Source: Amoebophrya sp. A120 (Eukaryota; Sar; Dinophyceae; Syndiniales; Amoebophryaceae). Taken from it: DNA of 64,000 nt. The notes below the pieces were generated by a model, which searched no databases, had not been told where the DNA came from, and worked only from the letters and a program-made list of their open reading frames with translations. Position 1 is the first letter of the stretch, and every line of letters starts with the position of its first letter. Position numbers and translations under genes: made by a program. Below are positions 33,601 to 45,300 of the stretch, piece by piece. Location of the stretch: positions 5,575,709 to 5,639,708 of the forward strand of contig CAJINV010000002.1 in the NCBI GenBank assembly GCA_905178155.1. The letters run 5' to 3'.

Positions 33601-35907
33601 AACGACTGGTACTTCTGTCTTCTTGCGCGGCTGGACAGCGCGGAGTTTGTGCGGTTTGTCCCCGTATGCATTCCAAATGTAGTGTCTGGATCGTCTGGAA
33701 GAGTGCGAACTTCTGATGTGCCGTCGTGACGGTGGTCACACAAAAATAAAGATCACACACAATCCGTCATGGTAGGTCCAGCATCCAGGCCCCATGGGGA
33801 ATGTAAGTAAAACCGGAATGACAAAGCTAACAATTTTCCAGGCCCAGACACATTCGCAATGCATACCCCGTCTTCGGCCGCTCGGTGTCCGATCCGGACA
33901 GCATGCGACTCGCCGCGGATTATCACGTGGGAAAACGTCGTGCCCAACCCAGAGGCAAGATGACGACCAAAACATCTTGGCTGTTGCGCATTACAGGTTT
34001 GGGTCTCCAGTGTAGTCGTGGCTGGCTGGAAGAGCCACGTCACAAATCAAGCTGTCCCTATCCTTCCAGACAGCATGAGAAAATCAATGCTCCTCATGGG
34101 ACCACTGCGCATGACACACAAGAGTCTGGGCATGCGAATACACAGACATGACAAGAACTCTGGTGGGATGGAAATGTTTTTACTCAAGATAGTGAAACCG
34201 GGCGCGTCATGCCGGTGCCCGGGCGGGAGGAAGAGCCGCTGGTGGTTGTATCAAAAGGAAAAATCCCCCCTCCCCATATCGAAAACGAAATTTGTGATGC
34301 TGCATCTGAGTGCACAAATCTGGTTTGTATTGCAGAGAGGCACTGCGGCCAGATCCCCAGGCTAGGTAGGGGCGTATGGGTCTAGTTGTTCAGCACGGCA
34401 AGCGGCCCACTTTTAGGCCAAACAGCATGACAAATCGCTTCCATAATGGGGCGGAAGCTTCTGCCCTTGTCTTCTTGCAAGACAAATGCGATTTGCGACC
34501 TCAAATCAGCAACACAAATTTTCGGAAACATACCTTCTCGATATGGGGAGGGGGGATTTTTCATTCTGATAGGTTGGGAACAGAGACTCCAACACTTCGG
34601 GCAGAAACATCTGTTGAAAAAAGAACACGCGGTGGGGAAGATGAGAGGATCGCAATGAAATTTGCGAGCCACGCAGCTCCATGCTCTACTTGTGGGTACG
34701 CACGACAGGGGGACAAGCTTCCTGCTTACGCTGCTTGGCATAGGCATTCGCATTGCATGCCAAGTCGAAAATCAGGCCAAAAGAAGAAGGGAGAATGAAA
34801 ATGCAAATTTACAATGAATCAATACCGGTCCTAAATCCAGCAGCTCCGTGCGGCTACTTTGGAACAACGCACCACAGAAACACTCCAGCTCGAAAACAGT
34901 TGGCGTGAACATGCCGCCCGTGCTGCTGCCGTTGCTTCCCGTCCCAGAGCCCGGATTGCTCGCCGACTTTACACCACTCCCCTCGGATCCGGCTTTATAA
35001 CAGTGCACAAGGCCTGCCACGACCCCATGTCGTTTGTCACGCGAAAGAGCAATTCAGACTTACTTCGGAAGAAGCAAGTTCCCTGTTTGTTGAAACGCGC
35101 TGCATGAAAAAATATGCTGTAGCAAACTTACGACCGTACGAAAGTCTGACTTCTCCCATGGAGGTGACCTCTGTCATCCAAAAACATGCACCCCACAGTT
35201 TCTGTTGCTGTTCATGAGAGGGGGCGAAACTGGTTGTGTGCACCCTCGTAGTTCTCGGCGGCGGGCGGTGGCGGTATTCGCACGTCTAACCCGAAACTGT
35301 GGACGCGAACCTAAGGAGCGATTTTTGCGATTTCTGGGGTACTTATCATTGGGCTCTTTCTTGAAGACGAACGAGAAGAACCAACGAACTTGCAAAACCA
35401 CGAAGCACCAGTAGTGCCACGTTAGAAAAAAATCAACATAAAATTTTCCAAAACCGACACAGTATTGATGTCTACCGGCGCCCCCCGCACGTTCATGATG
35501 ACTTCCAGCACCCTTCTTGGATTTGTCGCGTCGGGTGTTTTCACAACCCGGATCTTACCGAATTGCGGGCCGCCGAGCGGCTTCTGCCGCGACGAGGAGG
35601 AGGAAGAGGACGAGCCAGAACCTGATGCGCTGGAGCTAGAGCTCGCACCCTTACCATTTCCACCTTCAAATTCGCTGGCTGGTGCCGCCGGTGTATCCGC
35701 CAATTTTTCGCTGAGCCGCAGCACTAAATCGCCAAACGGGTCGGGAGACAACGCGGTCGTGGTTTCGTTCATAGCGTCCGCCAGCGCCGTGTCGAGCTTG
35801 CACGTGTCCAAGTACTGCGTCACCGGTGCCGGAAGCACCACGCGCTGGAACATCTCCGGCATGGTGCTGGGCGCCGGTCGTTTTGGTGATTGCTTTCGGA
35901 ATCGCAA
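30681..35907 (-). CDS. Enolase-4-like (ENO4-type) protein, probably non-glycolytic
   Basis: The N-terminus (from ATG 35907, or 35862) has YLDTCKLDTALADAMNE and PFGDLVLRLSEKL, an RIIa/Dpy-30-like helix pair. FGKIRVVKTPD and LEVIMNVRGAPVDI follow, where enolases begin their N-domain. The 3' exons, joined over elements F and A, read FGFSNELFVTCTESSGVLS, TGDDSLNYPFLDIILASD and CAVLYLAGSGIS, then SENALEKRFQFLMENV. This lines up with the enolase SGxTxDxxxxDLxVG...KYNxLLxIEEE region. ENO4 in animals is a sperm-flagellar enolase relative with such an N-terminal extension. Exons are separated by eight introner elements and several ordinary introns, for example 34611-34825. The canonical enolase catalytic residues were not seen, so it may be a pseudoenzyme. 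The middle part is poorly resolved. The family call is inference from partial matches. Confidence 0.5.
30945..31205. mobile_element. Introner element, family A/I (degenerate)
   Basis: Left tip TATCAAGTGCAAATAGG, right tip CATATTTGCGATGCATA. TSD GGATT/TGATT on the coding strand. Removal joins DIILASD to CAVLYLAGSG. Confidence 0.8.
31287..31494. mobile_element. Introner element, family F
   Basis: Tips TATGCAAGAAAAAACTGTG and the complement; TSD CTGTG/CCGTG. Removal joins FVTCT to ESSGVLSTGDDS in the enolase-like gene. Confidence 0.92.
32029..32229 (-). other. Conventional intron of the ENO4-like gene (approximate)
   Basis: Acceptor CATTACAG before GCACCTCC. The most likely donor is GTACTT after AESVL. 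Read-through continues as APPSESFKMPSN. Confidence 0.5.
32720..32982. mobile_element. Introner element, family A
   Basis: TIRs intact; TSD CTCGG/CTCAG. Removal joins LKLPEGSE to DGGEEEPPVPDEE. Confidence 0.92.
33105..33278. mobile_element. Introner element, family G
   Basis: Tips TATCCCAGAGAAAAAAGC and the complement; TSD CACCG exact. Separated from the next element by only 34 bp. Confidence 0.94.
33279..33312 (-). other. Short exon (about 30 nt) between two introner elements
   Basis: Reads AYSKINSGETV on the minus strand and links to FELLMSNEVSSV. Another very short coding island created by neighbouring insertions. Confidence 0.65.
33313..33565. mobile_element. Introner element, family A
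   Basis: TIRs intact, TSD ACGCC exact on both sides. Confidence 0.95.
33665..33865. mobile_element. Introner element, family A (short variant)
   Basis: 201 bp with diverged A tips (TATGCATTCCAAATG, CATTCGCAATGCATA). TSD CCCCG exact on both sides. Confidence 0.88.
33921..34191. mobile_element. Introner element, family B (variant)
   Basis: Tips TATCACGTGGGAAAACGTC and TGTTTTTACTCAAGATA. No matching TSD, so probably older or altered at the edges. Confidence 0.75.
34249..34571. mobile_element. Introner element, family C
   Basis: Family C TIRs, TSD GGTTG exact. The interior has GTGATGCTGCATC and GCATGACAAATCGC words. Confidence 0.95.
34611..34825 (-). other. Conventional GT-AG intron of the ENO4-like gene
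   Basis: Donor GTATTG, acceptor TTTTTTCAACAG with a clear pyrimidine tract, unlike the introners. Followed by the exon reading MFLPEVLESLFPT. Confidence 0.75.
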
Positions 35908-36348
35908 GGACTTGTGCTCTAATGTAGTTCTTTCAGAATTTTTACAGATTGTCTCGCACTCTCGAAAAAACTTAGTAAGTACTTACGTACGACCTCCCTC
36001 TCCCTCTTGTTTGCCACCTCTGCTCTGCTCCTACACTGAAATGCCTTGCGCTCGTGTCTACTCTAATTCTGACGCATTTCCTATAAAAAAATACCAGTGC
36101 TTGCATCTTCTGCTCCCGTCGCTCTCCTGCACCGGTGGGGCGTGCTTTCAGAATACACCAGCACAATCCCAAAACTCCTGCGCAAATTACTTGTAGATAC
36201 GGATGAACTAGACACACTGCACCTCGCAATCGCAGCTTGCACGTCTCGGCTGCATCATGTGACGCAATGATATTTCATCCCGGCAAGAACTACTGATCGT
36301 AGTCTTTTGTTTATTCCCTTCGTACCCTAGTCAAGCTGTTCAAGACCT
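35908..36348. promoter_or_regulatory. Intergenic spacer between the ENO4-like and giant genes
   Basis: About 440 bp between two minus-strand genes. It should hold the promoter of the ENO4-like gene. No element or motif recognised. Confidence 0.4.
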
Positions 36349-39300
36349 CTATTCCTGTGTTCTCATAGTTCCGGGATGGTCTTCGTCTGAGGAATCTGAC
36401 GAAACCTCCCATTCCACGCCTCTGAATTCTTGGAAACAAGCTTCTTGCGCAGCAGTTCCTTCCTTTGCCATTGCCAGATCATCTGCTTCAGAAATCATAT
36501 TACCTGGTGACATTGACGTTGACCCATTCAACATCATCGGCGCTGCACTGTAATTCACATGACCACTACCTCCATCCCCAACTGCCGGCCGTACCTGATT
36601 GCTACCCCGAGAACTATAGGTTCTCCGGCGGCTCTCTTGCAGCAGTGCATTCGGGTTGAAAGTACCCTGCCCGCCGTGAATTTCGCTGGTTGAGGAAGAG
36701 GAAGAAGAGTTAGATTCAACGGAAAAGTTGTTGTAGAAGTTCGTGTAATTTTCATCCAGATCGTGGTCTTGTTCGAGAATGTTGCTGGATAAAAGACCGC
36801 CATCATCTTCACCGTTTGCACCAGTACAAAGACCCCCTTTTACGATGTTTTGCTCACCAGGCGCAGCAAACCCGACTCCGACAAAATCCGCATTATAATC
36901 TGCTGCAGCTGCATAATTCGTTCTTGGAACTACATCAGCAGTAGAGTCCTGGCCACCTCCACGACCCCTACTACAAGAACTCACCACAGGATGAAAACCT
37001 CCTCGATCCAAATTTTCATCTCCCACTGCGGTCAGGTACGAAAGAACTTCGGTGTGCAAATCCCTCGCTTTCGGAAACACCACCGGCGGACCGAACGAGG
37101 ACGAGGATGGCTGATCGCCAGCGGTGGCGGCGTACAACTGGGTCCTCCTTGTTTCAACACCGGAAGCTGCAAGGTCTTTATGCTTCAGAACCTCCGCGGC
37201 AGCTTTTTCTACGCCGAGCCTCGTATCCATGGGGGAGATGGACGAAGAGTAATTTTCTACTTCTTCTGAGCAGGAGCCGAAGGAGCCTTCACCTTCTTCT
37301 AGATCTAGAACCTGCTCAAGAACATCCTCATGTCCTCCGTCGCTGCTGCTCGAGGAGGCGTAATGTTCCGGATAAAACAGCACGGGATTGTTGTTTTTGC
37401 TGTTGTTGTTTGTTTCCCGACCTGAATCAAGATGATCTCCCCCTTGATGTTCCTCCTGCTCCTCGCTGGAAGAGGTCGCTGGCCGGACTCCCGCTTGCTG
37501 CTGATCATTATTTTGCTTCTTGTTCATCCCTAATCCAACTGTCTGCTCAACATCATCGAGTTCGTACGTTCGCTCCTCTTCCTCTTCTTGCCTGCTGTTC
37601 GTTGCACTATTCCGCAACAAATGCTCCACGTCGACGTGCGCACCCTCCTCGTCATCCCCGAGCAACGGCGTACTACTAGCTGCACCGTAATTTATTGGCA
37701 TCAGCAGCTGGTTGCGGCTTGCGCTGTTCCGTGACCTTCGGGAGACGCGCTTGACCACGGTGCTATTGTTTGCAGTTGTGGAGTAGTTGTTCAATGCAGC
37801 CACCGGAGCTTGTAGTTCTTCCGGGGCGGGTCCTCGTAGTTCTCTTTGCTGTTTTCTCTTCTCAAATTCGTCCACCACAGTCGACTTGATCTTCTCACTC
37901 ATCCTTTCCATCTCGGCCGCGAGATTCGCCTCGACATTTTCTTCATCGTCGTAGTCGTATTCGTAAAATTTTTGATCTTTCGGATCTTCTTCTATCGTAA
38001 CCTTCCTCGCCTGCGAAGACTTCTCACTACCTGTTGCAGCCGCTGCTGCTCCTGCTTCCGCGGCTTTATTCGTGTTACTCTCCACCTGCTTTTTGTCACC
38101 ATCCTGATCAACATCATCCGCACTGCTCGTGCCGCGATTTGCCCCTCGTACTAGTTCCTCACCGCGAATAAACAGTTTCCCGCTCAGCAAGTATCGGACG
38201 GCCCGTCGGACCAGTCTGCCAAAAGCGTAATTCGACACCACCTCGATCGCCACGACGGCGAAGCAGCACCAGAGACACACGACCACTAAATACATCCCCA
38301 GCCAATGGTACTGCCGCGGCAAGTATCAAATGCAGAAATGTCTGGGTCTGAAACATTCTAAACTTGTGACGCCGTCTCTAGAAAGTTGTATTGCATGGTC
38401 AGCAAGAGGGCTCCAGTTTGTGCTACGCGGAGAAGGCATTTCTCACGCGGTAGAGGTATCACAGAGCGCTCTAAAAATCTGTGATGCTACGGAATGCATC
38501 ACAAACGTCACGGGTCATGGAAAATATACGTGTCAAATCTAGAAATCTTCCTGACCCAGACATTTTTGCAATCCATAGCAAGTGCTTGCGCGGCGTGTGG
38601 TACATCTGGTAGTGCTCCGGCTTAAACTATCCAAGAAAAAAACTGTGTAAGTGTAAGTCTGTAATGCAGAACATGCAAGAGAGTAACACCTGTCATGCCA
38701 AACAGCCATGAAATCCTCTTCCCATGTGTGTTTTCCGTTACAAACCACGCATGACAGGTTTTCTCTGTCATGTACAGCATATTTGTGATGCTGTCAGCGA
38801 AAAAAAGTTTACACTAAACACAGTTTTTTCCTTCGATATGAACCGCAAGAACGACCGCATCAGGTAGAACCCAAAACAGTCAAACACTTCCGTTGGATCG
38901 TTCGGCGGGAGGAGGATCTGGTGCGGTACCGCGTGCCTCGCGCCGAGTGTTTCGGGATTCGTCGTTTGCAAGTCCACTATGGACACATCGGCGAGTTCAT
39001 CCGCGGAATTGATTAAGTAGTACTGAATCAAGCTCGCCAACCGGACCCACCCCCGGCCAAACGAGACCGCCACCACCAGGACCTTTGCAAGTCGGACGAA
39101 CCTATGAAATGCAAAAGTGTCTGGGTCTAGAACATTCTAAACTTGTAATGCTGTCTCTGGATTTTGAAAAAAAATGTATTGCATGACCAGCAAGGGGACT
39201 CCGGTTTGTGCTACGCGGAGAGGGTATTTCTCATGCAGTAGAGGTATCACAAAGCGCTCTAAAAACCTGTGATGCTACAGTATGCATCGCAGACATCATA

Positions 39301-42300
39301 GGTCATGGAAAATATGCATGACAAATCTAAAAATCTTCCAGACCCAGACATTTTTGCATTTGATAGAACCACGGGCGCAGCTCCAGTGTGACTCTGGGGT
39401 CGTTCCGGTCCACCGCGAGTATCATCGCGGCATCCATCTCATCGTCAATCACGTGGATGGCGTCGAGACTGGAACTGTGCACGCCACCGTGCGTCTCCGT
39501 CATCGCGTGCGGGGCGGGAAAATTCCGCTGCTTGTTCGGGTTCCGCTGGTATGAATTGCAAATATGTAGTCTGGGTCTAATGCTAAAAGTGAATGATAGA
39601 CGCACTGCAATACGCAGCTATGCATGACAAATCTTTTGGCTGCCATGTGCTACGTATTCCGCATGGCAAGGTGCGTTTTTGCATGACAGGTAAGAGTGCC
39701 TTTTCGTGCCTATGCAACACAGATTCTCGAGTCATGATGCCAGACAAGCATGACAAACTTGCACTCTTCCAGACCCAGACATATTTGCAATTCATAGCTG
39801 GTACAGCCGCGAGAGGTGGTCCCTGGTTCGACGTCGCTCGTCGTTCCTAGTCGGTACGTCGTCGTCACTCGTCAGAACAGCAGTTTCCTCTCGTCGCGAC
39901 GTCGGGGATCCGTTCATCGGCAGGTCATTTTCAACATCCGAACTGTCGCTTCCACTGAGCTTGTTCTGGTTCAACATTTCTTGCCGATCGTCCTTGCCAT
40001 GGAGGTCGTCACCACGACCTTCTTGAGATGATAACTCTTGCATTTTGTCTCTCAGCATCTCCTCCTCCGTTTTCACCCGGTAGACACTTCCCGTGAACAG
40101 CAGCACCGACCCCCCGAACAGCTGGCATGCGAAGAGAAAAATGCAGCCCCACGCGGCGTAAAAAGGCTCGTCCCCGTGGGTGATCCACTTCTGCGACTTG
40201 ATGACGCAGCAGAATGAGGTGACCATCCAGAAGAACGCGAAGGTCGCGGCGAAAGCACCCAGGCAGAAGAGCCCGAAGTGGAGGATGTGCGTGTAGGCGA
40301 ACAGCGCCGCCACCAAGGGGAGGAGCACCTTGAGTAAGAACTTCATCGCCAAGTGCGCCGTCGTGGAGTAGGGTTTCACCACGTCTGCACCAGCCGAGGT
40401 CCGCGTCGCGACGCCGCCGTGCTCCAGCTGCTGCTGCGTGGCCTTCATCGTGAATTCCTCCACTTGCGAATCGGACAGGGACTCCAGCTTGCCCTGCAGT
40501 TCGTCGAACAACGGACTGCCGGACCCGCTCGCCGTGTACGTGACTTTGTTCGCCCTCGTTTGGCCGGAGGTGCCGGACTTCGGAAAAATTTGCTCCAAAA
40601 TGTTGTTGGTCACCGCCATGGCGCTCTGCCGCTGCAGCCGGAGCTCTTCCTGCTGCGTGCTCGCCAACACGGGCCACTCGAAGGGGTTGAACAGGATGAA
40701 GAGCTCGAAAATGCTGTACACGTAAAGAAAAGCGTTCAACGCGGAAATGAGCGCGAGGTGCTTGATCTTTTTCGAATCATCGTCGCGGTGTTTTTTCTTC
40801 TTCCGATCTTTTTTCCCCTTTGCTCCTTGTCCGGAACCAGCTCCTGCAGCTTTCTCCTTATTCAGCGGATAGTAGAGCATGACGATCCCGTGCAGGAAAA
40901 AAAACAGAACGTAAAAGTTGTTACAGTGAAAAGTGCCCCCCACCCCCAAAGTTGCAAAGATTATTTGTGATGCGAAGTTTCCAAATGAAAACTTTTTGTC
41001 ATGCATGAAAGGAATACGAATCTTTCTGATGCAGACTCTAGTGGTGTTTCGCATCGCTTGAATGACAAGCACCGCTCTTGCTGGTGGGATCTTTTGCAAT
41101 ATAAATTTTTGCTATTCACGATCGGAAATGATTTCCGATACATGCAAGAGGGCGAATGTTTCATTTGGAAAGGTTTGCAATACAAATGCTTTCAAGTTCG
41201 GGGATGGGGGCATTTTTCATTGTAATAAAAGTTGTCGATGGACGTGCGCTCGAAGGATTCCTGCTGCTCCGCTTCCTGGAGTGCCTGTTGCTGCACTTCT
41301 TCCACCTGTTCCTCCCGCTGCACCTTGTCGGTGAGCGCCTTGACCGCCAGCATGTTGTTGGACGTGGTTTGTTGTTCTTGGAGGGCTTTAGTACTAGGGG
41401 AACCGGTCCCAGGAGCGGCCACCATACTCGCAGCGATGCCCGGCGGGAGATTCCGCAACGTCTGCACGTGGCGCTGCTGTACCTTTTCCTCGGGAGACAG
41501 CGGCAAACCAGAAGAAGATCCTCCCGCAGCAAGCCTAGACTGTGCCGTTAGCTCCTGTTGCTGCACCGCGATCAAGTTCGTTTTCTCGAACACGTCTAAG
41601 TCAACTAAAGCGCCGGGGGAAATCCCGGAGAAGAACTCTTTTCCCATATTCGCTAAAAAGAACTTCGCGGGGCTGTCTGCAGAGTAGCCCACGCCGGGAA
41701 GGAAAACGGTGTTGGATCCGACTGGCGTGGTTGCACTAGAAGCTCCTCCCCCGCCGCTGCCACCGTTATTATGGTCGATCGCGTTTTGGAAGTTCCGCAG
41801 AGCTTGCTGCAGAATGCGCTTTCGGTACTCAACGCCCGAGTTGTCCAATCCCAACTGGTCCAATCCCAACTGCACGAAGGACGTTATTTCCTCGACATGG
41901 GTGATATCTTCGTCGGTGTTTCCAGGTGGGGTCCCTGTACTAGCCCTGCTCGTCTCCGTATTCGCAGTGGAACTCGCGCGTCCTGCTGCTGCCCGCGCGG
42001 CCGCCTTCTCGGCGCTGTCTCTTTCTTGGAAAAATTCGGCCAACACGGCCAAAATACTGCTGTCTTTGTCCGTGTCTGCGCTCGGAGATGAAACAGATGA
42101 AGTAGACGCCGGAGGGATAGAAGTACTTCTGCTTGCTACGTTTACTGCGTTGAAGGAAGACGACGCTGTAGCTACCTGTCTCGCGGCTCCAATCGATTTA
42201 CGCCGCACGGACAAGAGGCTGCGGATCATCTCCTGCACGGCCGCGTTGGTGTGCAAAGCACCCTGGTCGTGATGAGATATCAGGCTGTCCCAGTGCAGAA

Positions 42301-45300
42301 CTTGGATTCCGTATCAGAGTGCACAACTCCCCGCCTTCCTCCTCTGGACTTGATGGGCAGGAAGAAACAGCATAGAAAATAAAAACCAGCGAGGGACATG
42401 AAGCCTCCCTTCTGTTACAAGTTTTTGTACTTTGTTTGGGCTTCTAGCAGAATTTTTTGTAATTTTTTCATGCAAGAAACAGGGCCACAAGGCTCAGCAA
42501 GTGGATTTTTTGGATTTTTGGATGACAAACAAGGGTTTTTACTATGGGGACGAGTTGTGCACTCTGATATTCTGTGCAGCAGGGACATCAAGTCGTGCAC
42601 GAAGGTGACAACGCCCTGGAAATACAGCAATTCCGTTCTCAAACTGCTCTGTTGTTCGTCACCGCTCTCGAAAACTCCGACCAAATCAATCGTGGCGCCG
42701 TCCGAGGGCAAGCACACCGGGTACAGGAAGCAAGGTTCTTGCAGGTGCAGCAGTTCTTGTCCTCCATCTTCGCTAGAAGCCATTTTTGCCTCGTCGGCTG
42801 AGGTAGACGATGCTCCTCCTCTTGTTGTGAGGCTGGCAGAAGAAGTTTCTACGCGTCCAGAAATTTTGATCTCCGTAGAAGTTTCCAGCGCTTGCAGCAG
42901 ATCTATCCAACTCCATGCGAAGTACTTTGCAGTGTTGGATGTTGTACCACTATTTCCCCCGTCGTCCACAGCACGGCTCTGCGTTCCCCTTGGGTACGTA
43001 AAGACGGGAAGACTTCTACCCTGCTGCAGGAGCCCCGTTTGCTCTTCTGGGAAATTCTTGTCCGGGTGGTTCTTTCTGTTTTCATCCGAAAGTTTTGGAT
43101 CTGCCGAACCCCAACCCGTGTCTGCACGACCCCCTGTACTTGTAAAAATAGCCGGCTGCTGTACTATATCGAACGCCCTTTTCCCCGTCGCGCTGTGGGC
43201 AAACCAGAGGAAAAACAGCTCGGTGCAAAATTCCATTCTGTCCAAGGGAAAAAGTTCCATGAAACCAGCGAGATGAGAGCTAATAGCCTCCTCATCCTTT
43301 TCCGGAACGTACAGCACGATGCTCCCGGCGGGCGCCTCGTCGGTCGGGCTACCAAGTTCCAAAACCTTCCCATAAAGGATCATGCTGTGCAGAACCTTCC
43401 TGTCGTCCTCGACGGCAGCAGTATCAACCTCTACAGCATCTTGTTCTTTGTCGGCAGGAGCTACAGCTTCATTGTCGCTTCCCTCGTCGAAGAAGTACTC
43501 CACCAGAATCGCCCCGAAGTACCTCTCCTCGAGCAGAAACGGCTCCACGCCCGGAATGTTAACGGGGGTGATGGAGTGCAAGACCGCCGCTAACGGAGAA
43601 GGAGCTCCTGTCGAAGCCCCACCAGTGGCCGTCGGATCAAACTTCGGGAAGATTTTCAGTGCGCACATCGCCCGCACGACGGGTTCCATGGAAAGAACGA
43701 TGGGCGGCTTGGTTTTTGCAGGACCCGTCGTGGTCGACGATGACACCGCCTGCGATAACGACGACCCAGTCCTCCTCCTCGCGGCTTTCTGCATGTCCTG
43801 TTCCCAGTGCGCCATGCTCCGGAACACGAGCGGCGCAAGCTCTTTGTGCCACAGGTCGCTGACGTCCTGTACTACTTCTACGCGGGAACGACCCGGTGTT
43901 TTTTTTTCCTGATGTGCACCTTCTCTGGTCAGAGATGACGTCGAAGAAGAGCTCTTCAAGTCCGGAAGCACAATCAGTCTCCCGAACGCGCCAGAAGTTC
44001 CTCTAATTTTCGCACCATCAGCATCTCCTGCTTCCTATGAACTGCAAAAGTGTCTGGGTCTGAAAGGTTGCAACCTGTGATGCTGTTTTTCAATTCTAAA
44101 AAAATCCGTATTGCATGACCAGCAAGAGGAGTGCGGTTTGTGCTACGCCGGGAGGGCATTTCTCATGCGGAATAGGCAACAGGAAGCCCTCTGAAAATCT
44201 GTGATGCTAAGCCATGCATTGCAGGCATCATGGGCCATGCAATATATGCATGACAGACCTGGCAATCTTCCAGACCCAGACACTTTTGCATTTCATACTT
44301 CATCTGCGAAGGATTTTACGAACGCGAAGGCTGTTTTCACGCTTAGTTTCCCGTATCAAAAGGAAATATACCCCCTCCCCATACTGAAAAGGAATGTTTC
44401 TAAAAATTTGTGATGCTGATTTGTGGCCACAAGTCCTGTCTCTCTTGCAAGAGGGCAAACTCAGAGACTCCGCCACGATATGGAGGCGATTTGTAATGCT
44501 GCAAGGCCTATAGGGCAGACGTCTGTCATGCTAGTCCCCTAGACCAAGAGGCCCCCCCTTAGGCTTACGATCTACTGCGTGCAGTCCTTTACTGCAAGAC
44601 AAATGTGATTTGTGTACTCAAATACAGCAACAAAAATTCCGTTTTCGATATGGGGAGGGGATGTTTTTCCTTTCGATATCCCGTCCCGGGACCGCTCCTC
44701 CCGCAAGATCGCCGGAATCCCTTGCTCGATCAGCATACGCAGCTCGTGAAAAGAAGAGGAGAAGGACGGGTAGCTGAAGCCCGCGGTAGGGTTGTGAAAA
44801 CACTTGGAGGAGGACAGAAACGCGGCTTCCGGGTCCTGGTATTTCGTGTAGAAATGCACGGAGGAAGTACTAGGGTTCCGCAAGTAACCACTTTCGACGA
44901 ACTGCAGAAACGGACAACTCTTTTCATCCGAGGCGCACACGACTCGGTCCGACGCCACATCAACTTGCGAAGCAGATAATTTTTGCGCTTGCAGGTTTAT
45001 TTCTGGCCCTCCTTGATGTTGTTCTGCCGACGTCCTCGAGAGAGCCGCGGGGTGATTCGTGTCACTGGAAACCACCAAATCGTCTACATTCAGGTCGATC
45101 AGAAACAAACTCGAGGGCGCACCGTCGGGACAGCCGCAGTCACGAACAAGGATTCTAGCTTCTTGTCCTGCATAATTTTCATCGACATCTTCTCCCATCG
45201 CCAAAATCTTCGCGGCGCTGAGCGTTAAAGAGAAGGAACTACTGGCAGTTGCGGTACCTCCGGTGCTCGTCTTGTACAAGTCATTTCCCAGCGCCGGGGC

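Noticed and set aside
35465-36196. 243-codon plus-strand frame
   Set aside because: It overlaps the first exon of the ENO4-like gene in antisense and has no independent support.
42398-43276. Long plus-strand frame starting in element L
   Set aside because: Antisense to the giant gene; it begins inside the element and does not continue across other joins.
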